Made by a program: the position numbers and the translations under genes | Notes under the pieces: generated by a model | Seen by the model: the letters and a program-made list of their open reading frames with translations, nothing else | What the model was told of the DNA's origin: nothing | Database searches by the model: none | Shown here: positions 12,366 through 25,969 of the stretch, in pieces | Layout: each line of letters starts with the position of its first letter | Numbering within the stretch: position 1 is the stretch's first letter | NCBI GenBank assembly: GCA_034766995.1 | Contig: CM068314.1 | Coordinates: 41,890,808 to 41,954,807 of the forward strand | Length of the DNA stretch: 64,000 nucleotides | From: Acanthacorydalis orientalis | Taxonomy: Eukaryota > Arthropoda > Insecta > Megaloptera > Corydalidae | Direction: 5' to 3'

Positions 12366-12650
12366 AACGATCGTCTTTGCGCACTAAGGCGCACACCTTT
12401 ATTGAATTAAGTATAAGACGGGATCGTCTTATGGGGATACCGTATTGTGATCGTTTCATCTCTCCACTGTTGAGACGGATTCACGTACTGCTTTTACTTC
12501 TGTGTTCTATGATTTGATCTTTGGGACTGACAGTAACACCACGCATCGTAAGTCTTTTGTGTTGATACCGTTGATCTTTGTTGTGGGATGTCGTTATTTA
12601 TTTGCATTCCGTTGTGAAAACTTTTGTCTTTGACATTTTGTATGCGTATG
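12366..12650. other. GC-richer island with a perfect hairpin
   Basis: A patch less AT-rich than its surroundings. It contains an 8-bp perfect stem with a 4-base loop (ATAAGACG, GGAT, CGTCTTAT at 12413-12432). A plus-strand frame without an ATG stays open for about 60 codons after the hairpin, ending near 12,640. I do not recognise it. A long terminal repeat, a promoter or first exon, or an old element are all possible. The (TA)n tract at 12,665 bounds it on the right. Confidence 0.35.
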
Positions 12651-12663
12651 CGTGTACATATAC

Positions 12664-12664
<1 letters not shown>

Positions 12665-12714
<50 letters not shown>
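12665..12714. repeat. (TA)n microsatellite
   Basis: A pure TA run of about 50 bases. Another run of about 40 bases lies at 12,812-12,851. Confidence 0.97.
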
Positions 12715-12717
<3 letters not shown>

Positions 12718-12809
12718 TGTACTACTTTAAACAAACAATTATATGGTTTGTTTACTCAAACAACGTCCTATAGATATCTTACAAAAATAAATTTCCAAAC
12801 ACATATTTT

Positions 12810-12854
<45 letters not shown>

Positions 12855-12859
12855 GTATT

Positions 12860-13905
12860 TTTTTGTTCATTTATTATTCGAATCAATGATATAATTGTTA
12901 GCTGTATATAGTTACCAGACAATTTGTAAAGAATTGTTAATAAAGCAATTTAATATAAGGATTTAATATATTTTGTCTGTTTATAAATTATATCCCTCAA
13001 TAATATTTAAATATTATTAAACATGTTTAATTATAAAATACATCTCATTTTCACAAAAAAATGTAAATGATGCATTTGAGTTTTGATTACATTATTTAAG
13101 ATTTGCCAACCCTTTCTGTTTAAGTGAATATATTAAAATAAATTCATTTATTTTTATAATTAAGAATAATTATCAAATATAATTAATGGAATAAAAACAG
13201 AATCGTAACGTATTTTATTGCGAATGGCTATATTTATAAAAATAAACTTATTTTGAACGTATTTTCCACCTTAGTAATGTCAAATATACTAAAATTAGAA
13301 ACGAAGAATTGTTAAAAATCAATATCGTGTTGTACGAGAATTTTCACTTGAACGATTACAAATGCGGTTTGTAATTAAATTCATCGAATTGGTACATGTT
13401 TAGTTGTCAACGGAGATCAGTGTTAACTTTTACCTTAATTAATTCGACGTGGCACTTAATTGCTATATATTTGCTGTCGCTAATAAATAATTAATATTGC
13501 TCCGTTCTGCCTCAGTATCGTCCACTATGTTTTCTATTCACTGCTAGTTAATTTATTCAATTGATTGTATGTATTTTAAATACATTTTAACTTTAACTTA
13601 ATATAATACAAGAGCACTGAGTACTTATGATTTGATTTTATACAATGTGAGTGAATATTTATTTATGCTTTTAAATAAATTAATTATAAAATAATGTATC
13701 TATATATTTTATCAATGTTACACTTGATTGAAATTATATGAATTATTTCCATTTAAATTAAAATTTCATTATAAGAGATACGCGTGTAACAATAACTCTA
13801 AAATAAAATCGCTACATTTAAGTATCTATTTATATTTACACAATTATGTATTTAAAAATCGTTCATGAAGTGTCAAAATATCATATATGTATGTATATAT
13901 ATATG

Positions 13906-13937
<32 letters not shown>

Positions 13938-14460
13938 AATAATCATAGGTAATAAATATATAGATATTGAGTATTTTAATGGGAGATCCTTTCAATATGT
14001 CCATCCATCACGGTGTAGACACCTAAGGAAATTATTTACTGTCGAACTTAAAATATAGGCATCAATATTCTTTGTCATATGAGTTATTTCATTTTTAAGA
14101 TTAAAAATTGCGTCTAGACAGTTTATGTAAACTCCATCTTTAAGATATTGGAATGATTAATTGAAAATATATGATACAAGATTAAAGGAATACAATTGTT
14201 ACAATTACCTACTTATTTATTGAACTGAATAATGGATAAAACAATTTTTATATAAAAATAGCAGTGAAAAATATAAAATACAAACACTGAAATATATTTA
14301 TTATAAATATATTTAATATAAGGAATAATATTTTTTTGCAAATATAATTGTATTAGTATATTTTAAATATTATCTAATATTTAAATTTATTATAGAATTT
14401 ATTTCTCTATGCTATGCTTGTTATATGGCAAAGTAAAATTGAAATAAAGCCTTTTTTAAA
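12860..14460. other. AT-rich sequence, no gene seen
   Basis: No gene or named element recognised. It contains a compound TA tract at about 13,876-13,936. Confidence 0.55.
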
Positions 14461-14498
14461 AAAAATATGTCATTTCTCTCCCCTTATCACCCTCTCTC

Positions 14499-14730
<232 letters not shown>

Positions 14731-14759
14731 GAATTAAAATATCATATTTAAAGTTTTTT

Positions 14760-16960
14760 TTTACTCTCATATATAATTATTATTGTCAACATAATTGTAT
14801 TTTGACGATCAATTACTGGCTAAAGGGGTTTCATAATTTCTTAAAATTTATATGATAATATGTTACTTACTCATACTATTCCTGTTTATTCGAAAATGCT
14901 TATTAAACATTTACATTGATTACCTTGTGGTTTGTTTTCATATATCGTAATTTTCTGTCAATAATTTATATTTTATTTCTTCTTGCAGTCTTTACTTGTT
15001 TCCCTTTTAAATTATGTATACTTTTGTGAGCTTGCGCCTCCTGATTTTTTTTCTATCTCTACTTATATTTATAATATATATTTTTGTATATTTCTACGAC
15101 TTGTTTCACGAAGTTTAACTTTTGGACAGAACACAATATAATTTTTCAATTATTGTATATATTGACTTGTGTCTGTTTTTTTTAAATCTAAATTCATTAA
15201 TTAAAAGATGCAATTTTAATGTTAGTGAAATCTTTACTTGAATAATGTAGTGGTTTAAGAGATCCATATTTTCTTATGAAAAAGCCTACCGAAGCTTACT
15301 ATCGAATTAATTCAAAAAAGCAACATGCTTTGTTTTAAACGTTTCAGGTCGAATAGATCAGGTGAAATGAATGAAAAAGTCGAATGGAAAATAATTAGAG
15401 AAAAGAAAAAAAATGTAATTTTGACTTGTATATTTAAAAAAAGTGAGATATTACCATACTCGTTTAAGTTTAGTTAAAAAAATAACTTTTTCTTATTATG
15501 GAAAGAATGATAATGCTCTTAAAATCAAAATGATACATATTAAAAAAAGTGATTGAGCCTTTCATAGAGAAGCTCAATCCTGGAATGAAATACATACCTA
15601 TAGTTTGAAACTATTAATACCTTCAGTGAAATTATATAAGAATCGATTGAGAGTAAATTCAGTAATATTTTTTTTTTGTTTCTGATTAGAGAAATTTTCT
15701 ATTTGTATATCTTTTAAAACTTCTAGGTTTCTCTCATTTAGTTAATAAGCAAACCTTTGATGTAATAGTTTATCGGATTAAAATAATAAGGATTATGTAT
15801 TAAAATTTGAAGAGAATTAGTAAATTTAATTAATCCCATTTCAAATATTGATTTGAAACTCATCATTAGGTTTAATTTATTAACAAGAAATTTCTCGAGT
15901 TTCATTTACTTCACAAGTTAAAAATTGGAAATTGTGAATTGTATATTATAATTGTGATTGTAAGGTCATTTTAATATTCCTTAATTTAAATAACTTAAAT
16001 ATTTGAAATATTTTGAATAAAAATATTTCAGAACATTTTTCGTCATTTGAAATTCATAACTAAATAATACAATTCAATTGTACACGCCTTGTTAATGTGC
16101 CACCGCGAAAGGCTTATAAAGTGTAAATTTTCATAAACAAAAATTTTATTATTAAAAGACTGGCTGAACACTACTTTGCTGACTTTATATAAATATAAAT
16201 AGTGAATTCCATTAATATTTATTCGATTTAAAATGAAGGTTTGAAATTGTGTATATAAAATTTATTTACTTAAATATAGCAAAATAACTGAAATGATGAA
16301 TGTTTAACCACACAATATTTGTCTATTTTAATTAAATTATTCTAAATATATTATAAAAAATCTCCTATACAACATTTATTATTTAATAGGAACGAACGAA
16401 AAATATTTTAAATATTAATTTTACTGTTCTTAAACTACTATACATGTATGTATCTCTCTCTGTCTCTCTCCCTTTACATATATCTGTGTATGTATGCACG
16501 GATAGAAAGTCATAAACGTATATAATGTGTATGTATATATAAATTGTGGTATATGTCTGAAGAAAACTGATGTAATGTTAAATTGTTATTCGTGCAATTT
16601 ATCATAAAATATAAGAGAGCAGGCAAACAGCACAATCAATACATTAAAATCGTGTACGAAATACGGAAACGAGACAGTAGCTCATTTTGTTATGCGTTAC
16701 TGTGTACGTGTCTTGAATGATGCGTACGTATTCTGTATTTGATAATTTTTCCAACTTACCTCTATCAAAAAGCCAACACACAACTGGCACATAGGTCGGC
16801 GGAATACAATTAAAATCAAGCAACCAGCAGGGTTGCCAATAAATAACGAACGTGCACAATGCTGTCATTTCGTATATTTTTAATATAAAATAAATGCGGA
16901 AGCACACAACTATCTTTTGTACAATTTATTGTGTATTGTTTCGCTGATTTATTTTTTATA
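14760..16960. other. AT-rich sequence, no gene seen
   Basis: No supported gene. A slightly GC-richer stretch at about 16,640-16,860 carries an 87-codon minus-strand frame that I do not recognise. Confidence 0.5.
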
Positions 16961-16978
16961 AAATATTTATTATTGTGA

Positions 16979-16979
<1 letters not shown>

Positions 16980-17037
<58 letters not shown>
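16980..17037. repeat. (AT)n microsatellite
   Basis: A pure AT run of about 58 bases. Confidence 0.97.
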
Positions 17038-17043
<6 letters not shown>

Positions 17044-17314
17044 AATCTATGTATCACTGTAAAAAGTATCAATTGAAAGACTTCAATTAAAGTTAAATTG
17101 TGTTTTCAAAATACTTCCTTCATTAACTTTTTTAACGAATTTATGCATTTTGATTTTATTACACGGTATTATTTTACACCTAATTATCCATCAATTTATT
17201 TACAATTATTTAAATAAAATACTATTTTTTTAGTGTCTGAAACGTATTTAAAAATATGTATAATGAATTCTGTTTTTCTCTTTTATTAATATGTGATTTT
17301 TTTTTAAAATTATT

Positions 17315-17337
17315 TATATATATATATATATATATGT

Positions 17338-17395
<58 letters not shown>
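17315..17395. repeat. Compound (TA)n/(CA)n array
   Basis: Two TA runs separated by a short CA run. Confidence 0.95.
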
Positions 17396-17879
17396 GTTAC
17401 CTATTTCCGAAAAAAATAATGAATAATGAGAACGGAAAACATCATTTTTAATGTGAATCTTTTTTTATTTTACTTATTTTATTTACATTTTGAATAAGTG
17501 ATTTATTGCTAATAAAAGTCAATTATTCTTATATTATTTAGAAATGATACATATTTTCATTTTCTTATTATGTATTTGTATATTTGTCTGTTTCTACTAT
17601 TTAAATTTTTAAAAGTACGGGGATGATCATTTAATTTGCGAAACGGTACTGTAAACTTGAATTTCGCTTGAACTCCTGTCTCCAATCGCTAGAACTCTTT
17701 ATTCGATCATAATGGATTGTCTTATTTAGTGCTTGCTTATTATTCCTAGTCTATTACCTGCGGCAACGGTTGTGATGTCAATGTGTAAGTTAATGTCGTA
17801 CTAAAGATGATTTACAGTAAGACTAAAAATCTGACTAAAAATATGGTAAATTTCGTATATAAATCCATACAAAATTGTC

Positions 17880-18010
17880 ATAGAGTGTGTTAATCAATCG
17901 TTATCCATCTGTGCTCGTTGGATTCCTCACAATCTGTCATCACAACATAAACAGCATTATGTTTATCTATTAAAGGCTAATTAGAAAAAAATTGAAAGGG
18001 AAGAACCGAT
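17880..18010 (+). pseudogene. Mariner transposase fragment (linker region)
   Basis: A plus-strand frame reads ICARWIPHNLSSQHKQ at about 17,907-17,955. It resembles the ARWVPH-L block between the DNA-binding and catalytic domains of mariner transposases. The homology fades on both sides and a stop follows within about 15 codons. Only one conserved block supports this, so the assignment is moderate. It lies ~0.7 kb from the minus-strand transposase remnant at 18,710-19,225 but has the opposite orientation, so the two are separate insertions. Confidence 0.5.
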
Positions 18011-18709
18011 CATTTAAACCTCATAATCATTTAGAATGAGACGTGAATATAAGATCTGTTTTGAAAAAAAATATATATTCGTTGTTATTTTTCAGTTTTA
18101 TTTATTATTGAATGAATAACAATTTCATTAAAAATAATGAAAATATTCGTCAAGAGTCAATTAAAGATATGTATTCATACTTTACTATAAGATAATAAAA
18201 AAAAATAATAATACATATAATTGTATAAGAATAAAATTTCAACAAGAACTCTTATCATTTTTAATGGTGAAAAAGTCATTTTTTTTATTTTAAAGATTGA
18301 AGATACTTATGAATAATACAAGAAGCTTTGTAACAACTGCATATTAAAGGAAATGCTTTTTTTTCTAAAACTGTTTTTAAATATGATTAATATCTACTTC
18401 GTTATTGAAATCGATATTGTAGATACCATTACACAGATAGCATCGTTAAGATAACAGATTGTTGATACTTGCATAATGACTTTGTTGTTCGTTGTTACAA
18501 AGCTCATTTGTACAATCATCGAAGCATTATTTACGGTATCCGATTACGAAGACTATTATTTTTTCAAACTTGTCTTATATATTTGCGTTAGTATTTTATT
18601 CATATATAGAGTTTTACAATAAGGACGAATTTTTTTAATTTGAAATAAAACATAGAATTTGCACTGAAATTTCAAGTTTATTTATAGCACATAATAGTTA
18701 GAAGTATGT

Positions 18710-19225
18710 TTATAAATAAAAAATAATATCATGTAAGTGACCGCCGCGTGCTTTTTGGAAGTAACCATTCTCTTGTTAAATTTTTCAATAACACTCCTCC
18801 ACAATTGGGGCTCTATGTCACCAATTACTCTTCGGATTTCATTTTTAGGTCGGAAAATATTTTAGAATTATCGATGTACACTTGTCCCTTTAACATGACA
18901 CCAAATAAAGTATTCCAATTGTGTTAAATCTCAAGATCTCGGTGGTCAATTAATATATCTATTTCTGGAAAAAGCGCGACCAGGAAAATTTTTTCCTCAA
19001 TAAATCATTTGTTTCACCAGCTTTGTGGCTTGTTGTACCGTCCTGCTGGAACTACATGTCTTTCAGATCAATATCATTCAATTCTGTTTACAAAAACTTG
19101 GTTATCATGTTTTGGTATTTATCTTCATTCACAGTAATTACTTTACCAGCCTGATTTTCAAAAAAGTAAGGACCAATGACTCCGATGGACTAAAGTGTGC
19201 AAAAAACAATCAACCTCATCCTCAC
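18710..19225 (-). pseudogene. Tc1/mariner-superfamily transposase, C-terminal half, broken
   Basis: Reading the minus strand from 19,200 down: a GVIGPYFFENQAGKVITVNE block, FQQDGTTSHKAGETNDLLR (the Asp of the QQDGA motif is kept), then a block with INWPPRS-DLT in place of the usual WPPRSPDLTPLDFFLWG, then EIRRVIGDIEPQLW and an ending GGHLHDIIF followed by a stop at 18,710-18,712. The order matches the catalytic and C-terminal part of a family common in insects. At least two frameshifts and an in-frame stop are visible, and the N-terminal half is absent. The element would have moved by a cut-and-paste DDE reaction. Confidence 0.88.
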
Positions 19226-19470
19226 TAATCAAAGAATTGTTGATTCAGATGGAAGAGGAATAAATATCGCATCATTTACTATATGTATTTCGTATAGAAC
19301 GACCATTTTCATAATGTAATTGTATGGTTTCAATTCATTTTTTGTTATATACGAAACTACTACTTAAAAATGGCAATATCAAAACTTAGCTATATTTTTT
19401 TAATATTTGTTATCAGTTTGATATCTGTGAAATATAAACTTTTACAAAATTACGGCGCTATTGGAAAATC

Positions 19471-19472
19471 TT

Positions 19473-19544
<72 letters not shown>

Positions 19545-19560
19545 ATATGTATTATATATG

Positions 19561-19613
<53 letters not shown>
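19471..19613. repeat. Long compound (TA)n array
   Basis: About 140 bases of TA with a few ATTA and GTA interruptions. Confidence 0.97.
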
Positions 19614-19615
<2 letters not shown>

Positions 19616-19959
19616 TGAAACATGGCTCCTGAATACAGAATTAATGAAGTTTAAAATATAAGGAGAACTTTATAAATAGTAAGAACAGAAAATAGAATAA
19701 AATAAAAATAAAAAACGAGAATTACAAATATAATAATAAAAGTAAAATAATCGAAATGGGTTAATTAAGTTCTAAGATGAGAATATAAATAACGTACGAT
19801 TTAGTACTTTATGGAAACCTAGAAAATAATAAAAGACCAAGAAAAAGTCCAAAGAAACACATGGGGTAATAATTTCAGAAAAAGTAAATGTATGAAAAAA
19901 GATATACAGTTAATCACTTCAATTGAGAATATTTAACAGTGGGCTATCAAAGTATGATG

Positions 19960-19961
<2 letters not shown>

Positions 19962-20013
<52 letters not shown>
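19962..20013. repeat. (TA)n microsatellite
   Basis: A pure TA run of about 52 bases. Confidence 0.97.
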
Positions 20014-20017
<4 letters not shown>

Positions 20018-20029
20018 CTGTATATTAAA

Positions 20030-21090
20030 AAGAATAAATTAGCAGAATACGCGAGTTTGCATGATAAAAATATAAATATTATTAAATTTTATAAAAATCC
20101 AAAAAAGAGTGAAACGAATTTATAATTCAGATCGAGACCACTGTTAAATTTATATCCAATCTATCGTTGATTATCAAATCTATAAATTTATTATACAACA
20201 AAGAATCTTTTTAATGATGTTTTCTGTTATACTCTCGTACGGAAAAAAATGTAAAAATATTATTTTCTAACATATTGTAAGAGGAACGAGATAAAAAATA
20301 GTAATAAATGTGTAGAAAAATATTCTATAAAAAAGTGTGTTTTGTTCGATAATATTTAAAATTGTTTATTATTTTAGTACCTATATTTATTTTATTATTT
20401 AACTACAATTTATAACTAAAGTAATAAATATATATTTACATATTTCATAAATTACATTATTTGTTATTATTTTTGACTCGAATAGATTAGAAATTATAAT
20501 TATGTTTTATTATATTTAGATTGTGTATTATTCTTGGGTGTTACATTTTTAAATATATATTTTTTTAATATATAAATGAATATACATTTATTTAAGTTTA
20601 AACTTAAAAATTTGTTCTTAACTATTTCAAAAATAGTTCATATTTTTAAAATAAAACATTAAACATCTATCTTATTCAGAAACATTTCTGAAAAATTTTT
20701 TAATTAAATAAATTAGATATTTCAAACTAAAAATTCGGACAGAATATTTAATTCAGTTATGTGCTCTTTGAAAATTATTTGTTGGTGTTAATACAAAATT
20801 ATTATAACCAATTTGAGCACTTACACCATTTATAGGTAACTGAATAATAGAGTTCGCTATAAAATTGTGTAAAGATGGCACCCCTAATTCTTAAGCTGAT
20901 AGTAGTGAAATACTTTCTTACTGAACTATAATGAATACACGAAGAAATTAATATAAATGTGTTTGGGTGCACTAGTATATTTTTTAATTTAATTCCAGCA
21001 TATCTTATATTTTCATTAAAAAAATCTTGTCAAAGTTTAGCATTTTTGAATAGAAATACACATTTTTAACTAAATAATATATGATTAAAA
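20030..21090. other. AT-rich sequence, no gene seen
   Basis: About 1 kb left of the second repeat copy with no recognisable feature. Confidence 0.55.
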
Positions 21091-21099
21091 ACATTAAAT

Positions 21100-21351
21100 A
21101 CGTTAAAAATTGGGTGTTTTTTAATGTAATGTAAATAAATGGGCTTACATATTTTTTGTCAGTTTTAGTTTTGAAAAAAATAGAAGTTTTACTTTGTTAT
21201 AAAATATATTTTTCTGTATGGTATCTACTGGAAAGAATATAAAAATCAATAATGTTCGTTTCTGTAAGTTTACATCCGGATTGAAATAGTTTCCGCCTAA
21301 ACAAAAAATTTTAATAATTGATAGCTCAATAAAATTCCTGTTTTGCATATA

Positions 21352-21402
<51 letters not shown>

Positions 21403-22260
21403 ACATACATACATAACTAGAATTATATTGACTGAAAAAGACATAAATTAAATGAGAAATGCAACTGTAGAGATTTATGTATATTGATTATTTGTGTAAT
21501 TTCAACTGTAGTGTATTAAATTAGGAGATTACAAAGCAACTCATGGATTAAAAAAAATAAATGTTTGTTCCAGAATTTAATTAGTCGATGTAACTGGACA
21601 ATTATTTTTTATTTCATTTTCCGAACTAATTTAATTTTTTATACATGATTTTATAGAACGTAATATTATTTATTTTGTGATATATTTGCGTTCAGTTGTT
21701 AAAATATAGTACAGTATCTCTTATATTTTTGTGTTGTGAAACTATAAAAGAGATACAAAATAACAAGCTCTCACAATGTATTTGAAACAGGAATCACATA
21801 TTCTGTTTGTATTTAGTTATTTTAATTCATAATTCTATCCTCTTCTTTCTGTCTCTATATACATTAACACATACAATAGACTCAAAATCGATAAAATCAA
21901 CTGATAACATTGCATGTAATTGTTGTTTTGTATATTTTATCGAAAAGTACCGTAATAATAAAATTACAAATTTATATATATATATATATAATTTGTTTAT
22001 TAATTTATAATTAGTTTTTAAAAGATTAATTATTTATTAGTTTCATATTTATAAATAACATAAAGTAATTTTGAATACTTTTAAACAATATTAAATAAGA
22101 ATGATATCCACCAAACGCATGGAACTTTATTTTTTTTTAAATACTCATATTATTTTATATTTATTGTCCATTGGGTTAAAAATAATGAATATACAACGAG
22201 TAGTTGAAGAATTTTAGCTAAAAGCTTATATTTATTGAATGATTTGAGATATTGGTATGA
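21100..22260. repeat. Dispersed ~1.2 kb repeat, copy 2
   Basis: Aligns with 4010-5205 in the same orientation, with many substitutions and indels. It is not inside a mariner, which argues that this sequence is an independent mobile repeat. TA tracts occur at 21,355-21,399 and 21,975-21,992, matching the two tract positions in copy 1. The hairpin near 21,713-21,756 is shared with copy 1. A weak direct repeat TAAATAC flanks it at about 21,095 and 22,263. It has no coding capacity. Confidence 0.8.
21355..21399. repeat. (TA)n tract within repeat copy 2
   Basis: A pure TA run of about 45 bases at the position equivalent to 4242-4320 in copy 1. Confidence 0.95.
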
Positions 22261-22280
22261 AATAAATACAGAAAGAGAGA

Positions 22281-22318
22281 GGTATGTAGCGAGAGGTATA
22301 AGAGCGTGGTATGTAGCG
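22281..22318. repeat. Short imperfect tandem repeat
   Basis: Three adjoining units of 11-14 bases that begin GGTATGTAGC, GGTATAAGAG and GGTATGTAGC, just outside repeat copy 2. Confidence 0.6.
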
Positions 22319-22429
22319 TTTTAAATGGTGTATTTATTTTTTAATATAATTACCATCATTGTTAATTAGAAAATAGTTGAATTAGCGTCACAGAACATTA
22401 TTTATAAAAAAATATTCTAAATTCACATA

Positions 22430-22800
22430 TCAACGTGCCAAAAATTTCTTCATGTGTCGATGAAAAAAACAGTGTATGTTTTTGCAGCTAATCTTGGATG
22501 GCAACTTTAAATTGGTAGTCATAGAAAAAATACTTTTTTTTCGAATCACGGTTTCTTTCTGGGAATAAATACAAGTAATGGTTTTAGATCTGTGTTGCGA
22601 GGAGAACATGACAGAATATCAAATTTGTTTTGCTCCAAAACTTCTTGGACATGATTTAAAGTGTTTGGTCTCATATTGTTATGATGAACAGTTCAGTGAT
22701 CTAGAATACAACAAACAGTCCTTCTCAACTTCCTTACCTTCTTTCCAACTGACTTAATATTTATAAACAGCTCCACAATTACTCTCCGTTGTGTAAAGTT
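22430..22800 (-). pseudogene. Mariner-like transposase, C-terminal part, strongly decayed
   Basis: Minus-strand frames give HHNNMRPNTLNHVQEVLEQN and KFDILSCSPRNTDL (about 22,705-22,590). These resemble the catalytic HDNARPHT motif and the HPPYSPDL block that follow each other in mariner transposases. Further downstream, DYQFKVAIQD at about 22,525-22,495 resembles the block after the last Asp. The key Asp of HDN is read as Asn here and stops interrupt the frame. The identification rests on the order and spacing of weak matches. If right, this is one of the oldest transposase remnants in the window. Confidence 0.5.
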
Positions 22801-23248
22801 CATTAAAGCTAAAGTGATTCAACTAGGCAGACTTCTACGTGATAATTAGAGCCATACAATACAAAAATCTTGTTATGCTTTTTTTTCAAAGCGCTGAACT
22901 GTTGTACAAAACTTTTTGTCCGTCCTTCGTTTATCTATTTATTCGTTGATTTCTTTATATTTAATTGTATAAGTTAATAAATATTAGATAGAGATGAATT
23001 ATGTTACATAATATAAAAGTATTTTATGAATATTTCTTTAAAAATAACCAATCCATTTACTAAAAACGAGTTCAATACTGACAATTCTACAATTATATTT
23101 ATCTACTGATGATAAGTAAAAAATATGATTGTTTTTTACGAATTTTCATATTAATTTTTTAATATATGTGTATTAAATTGTAATACGTCACAAATTATTT
23201 TTTCTGCTATTATTTACTGAGTTATTTGTTATTACAGATTATACATAG

Positions 23249-23251
<3 letters not shown>

Positions 23252-23283
<32 letters not shown>

Positions 23284-23329
23284 CATATATATACATATAT
23301 ATACATATATATATATACACATACATATA
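23252..23329. repeat. Compound (TA)n/(TACA)n array
   Basis: TA runs separated by regular ACAT steps. Confidence 0.95.
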
Positions 23330-23639
23330 GCGATATTAAATAAATTATGGATGGTTGGTTGGTTATTGGGCTTTTAGGGTGACTTCAAGTATAAATTATG
23401 CAGTCTGAGACAAATATTCGTTTAATTAAAAACTATATACTTCCCATTTTAAGCTTACTGCACATTGTTTTTTAAACCTCATATTATACAACAGTAATAT
23501 TTTTAAAAACAAGGGTTTTTAACTAAGTGAATGTACATAATGTTTCACGAAAAATTATTTGTACAAGTTGGTGTAAAAAATATGCACACATTTGTGTTTG
23601 ATAAAATTATGAAATATGCGTACGTTAATTTACAAACGC

Positions 23640-23960
23640 TAATTACTGTTGTTCTCTCAGCTACAATAAAACCGTAAGTTATTTGGTGAAGGTCAACGTA
23701 AGCTTTAATTTTCGCACTAAACATGAAACATTACACCTTACTGCGTTGCATGCTTATCTATTACTGTTTGACTGGAGGTTAATATCTATGTAACAGCACT
23801 AATTTTAATGTCATAAACGCAAACGTCGGTGATTCATATAAGCGACAATATAGGCTTATCAGTTCATTTGTATCAGTAGGTGAATGTAATCGAACGGATA
23901 AGTAATGACTTCGTGTTAGCGTGCATCGTTATAAGTAACACTAAACTACGAATTTCAGAC
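23640..23960. other. Mildly GC-richer patch, no gene seen
   Basis: A stretch a little less AT-rich than its surroundings, with scattered CpG steps but no frame of useful length or motif that I recognise. Confidence 0.35.
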
Positions 23961-24394
23961 AAAATATTTGACGTGGAAATTATTGTTCCTTGATATTCGT
24001 TCATAGACACGAATAAAGAGATATAAGGAAATAGCATTGTATAAAAATGATGTGTATTATTTAGTAAAACCCTTTGTCAGAAATCGTTTTTTATGTTCTG
24101 ATTCAGAAAGAGCTGATACTACTTGTGTAACTATGAATCATCATAAAAACGTGATTATTTATTTAGTTTTCATCGGCTATTGGTAGTATTGATTTTACAA
24201 TAAATGCAGTTCAGACTTCATTTAATACTTACATAAACATGTATTGAAAATATGTTCTAAATTACATAGCTGAAACCATCTTGATGTATTAATACAATAT
24301 GTATGATTTTTGTAACAGCGTTTCAGATATAGATTTTGTATTTTATTTGTTTATTATTCAATTGAAACATTTAATTTGGCCAGTGTCTGTAATT

Positions 24395-24396
<2 letters not shown>

Positions 24397-24452
<56 letters not shown>
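24397..24452. repeat. (TA)n microsatellite
   Basis: A pure TA run of about 56 bases. Confidence 0.97.
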
Positions 24453-24455
<3 letters not shown>

Positions 24456-25321
24456 ATTTCTATAAAGAACGAAATAAACATTATTCCAGATATTAAGCGG
24501 CTGCATACGTTTTTTTTTATATTTAATATAAAAAGTTACAGGATTAAAAATGTGTTAATTGAACACTGTTAAGAAGTTATATATTTCTCTACATTGTTTG
24601 CTACTGTTTTTAATACTTTACTAATTTTTATAATTTATAATACTCATACAAAAAGTATTTCTTTGATAGTATTGTTATTTCAAAATCGTTTCACACAATA
24701 TTTTTTTAATAATTTTTTCCACTCAAAATAAATTATAGTGATGTTTAAATATAAAATTAATTTAGTTCTCTGCACTTTGTAAAGAAAGTGAAAACAAAGA
24801 AAAGTTACATATCAAAACAGTTATTTTTTTATATTTAAATTATGAGCAAGCTTCATTTTGATGTATTATGGTTTTTCTAGTTCTTAAAAACAAGTCTTTG
24901 TTTAATTTACTTTGTGTAATTATCTGAGTTGCAATGATGCACATCTGTTACAAATTTCCTTTTTTGATAGAACAACTCAGAATGAATAATTAATGTCTTT
25001 GTTTTTACATTCTATAGTATGCATGCAGTTATTTATTTTGAATACGGTACACATTTAGAGCTGAAAATGAGAGTTTAATGCGAATTTAGTTACTTGTTTA
25101 TGTAGTTTTTGTTTATACTACAATATTATGGTGTTTACGAGATTTGATCAAAAAATATTCAAAACCCGCGCACATATTTAGTAAATGGAGGAAAAAACTA
25201 GTGACATAATAAATATGGCCTTCACTTATGGGTTAACTGAAAAATATTTTCTTTGGAGAGTTATAGTGGTTTTTGTAATTAGATTTTCTTTATACCGTTG
25301 ATTTATAAGATAGAACTGAAT

Positions 25322-25965
25322 AAAGAGCATCGAATTTATGTGGCATTTTGTTTTAAATTTGGAAATACAGCGACAGAAACAATTTATCTTTTCAAAACAG
25401 CATTTGAAGAAGGTGCTCTTAATCGGGAAACGTGTTTTGAGTGATTCAAGCTCTTTAAGGAAGACATTATTTCAATCATAGATGATTAAATGTCAGGCTA
25501 GTCTTTAGCTTTCAACACCGACGAAAAGGTTATCAGTCATACTTATTCGTGACAATTGACGACATACTGTTGGCGAGGTTGCAGAACAAATAGGAATACA
25601 TACGAATTTTGCTATAATATTTTAACCAATGATTTGAGCAGATATTGAATCATGACGACAAACAATCTCATGTTTTTATTCTAGTTCAGCATTTTTGGCG
25701 AAGAACATAGATAATCTTGTTCCGCACCCATCATATTCATCTGAATTAACCCCATATGTCTTTTTTGATTCCAAAACTAAAGATACCGTCAAAAAGATGC
25801 CGTTTTCAAACGATTAAAGAGATAAAAGAAAATTAGGAGGCTTATCTAAGATCTATTCCCGCAAGTGACTACAAGGAGTGCTTCCATAAATGGAAAAGGC
25901 ATCGACAGCGGTTTGTGGTTACTGCAGGGGACTATTTCTATACTAAAAGGATCATTTTAATTTAG
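25322..25965 (+). pseudogene. Mariner-like transposase, internally deleted
   Basis: Starting at 25,322, a plus-strand frame encodes an N-terminal helix-turn-helix region (HRIYVAFCFKFGNTATETI, then FEEGALNRETCFE). A second block in another frame reads HTVGEVAEQIGIHTNFAI at about 25,560-25,615. The catalytic centre is missing. Homology resumes at about 25,757 with FLIPKLKIPSKRCRFQTIK and continues through IPASDYKECFHKWKRHRQRF to FVVTAGDYFYTKRI and a TAG stop at 25,963-25,965. The ends match a mariner-like family common in insects, but the first two catalytic Asp are gone, with several stops and frameshifts. No terminal inverted repeats were found. Confidence 0.85.
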
Positions 25966-25969
25966 ATTA

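Noticed and set aside
19025..19228. Plus-strand open frame of 67 codons
   Set aside because: It lies antisense to a recognisable minus-strand transposase remnant and has no motif of its own.
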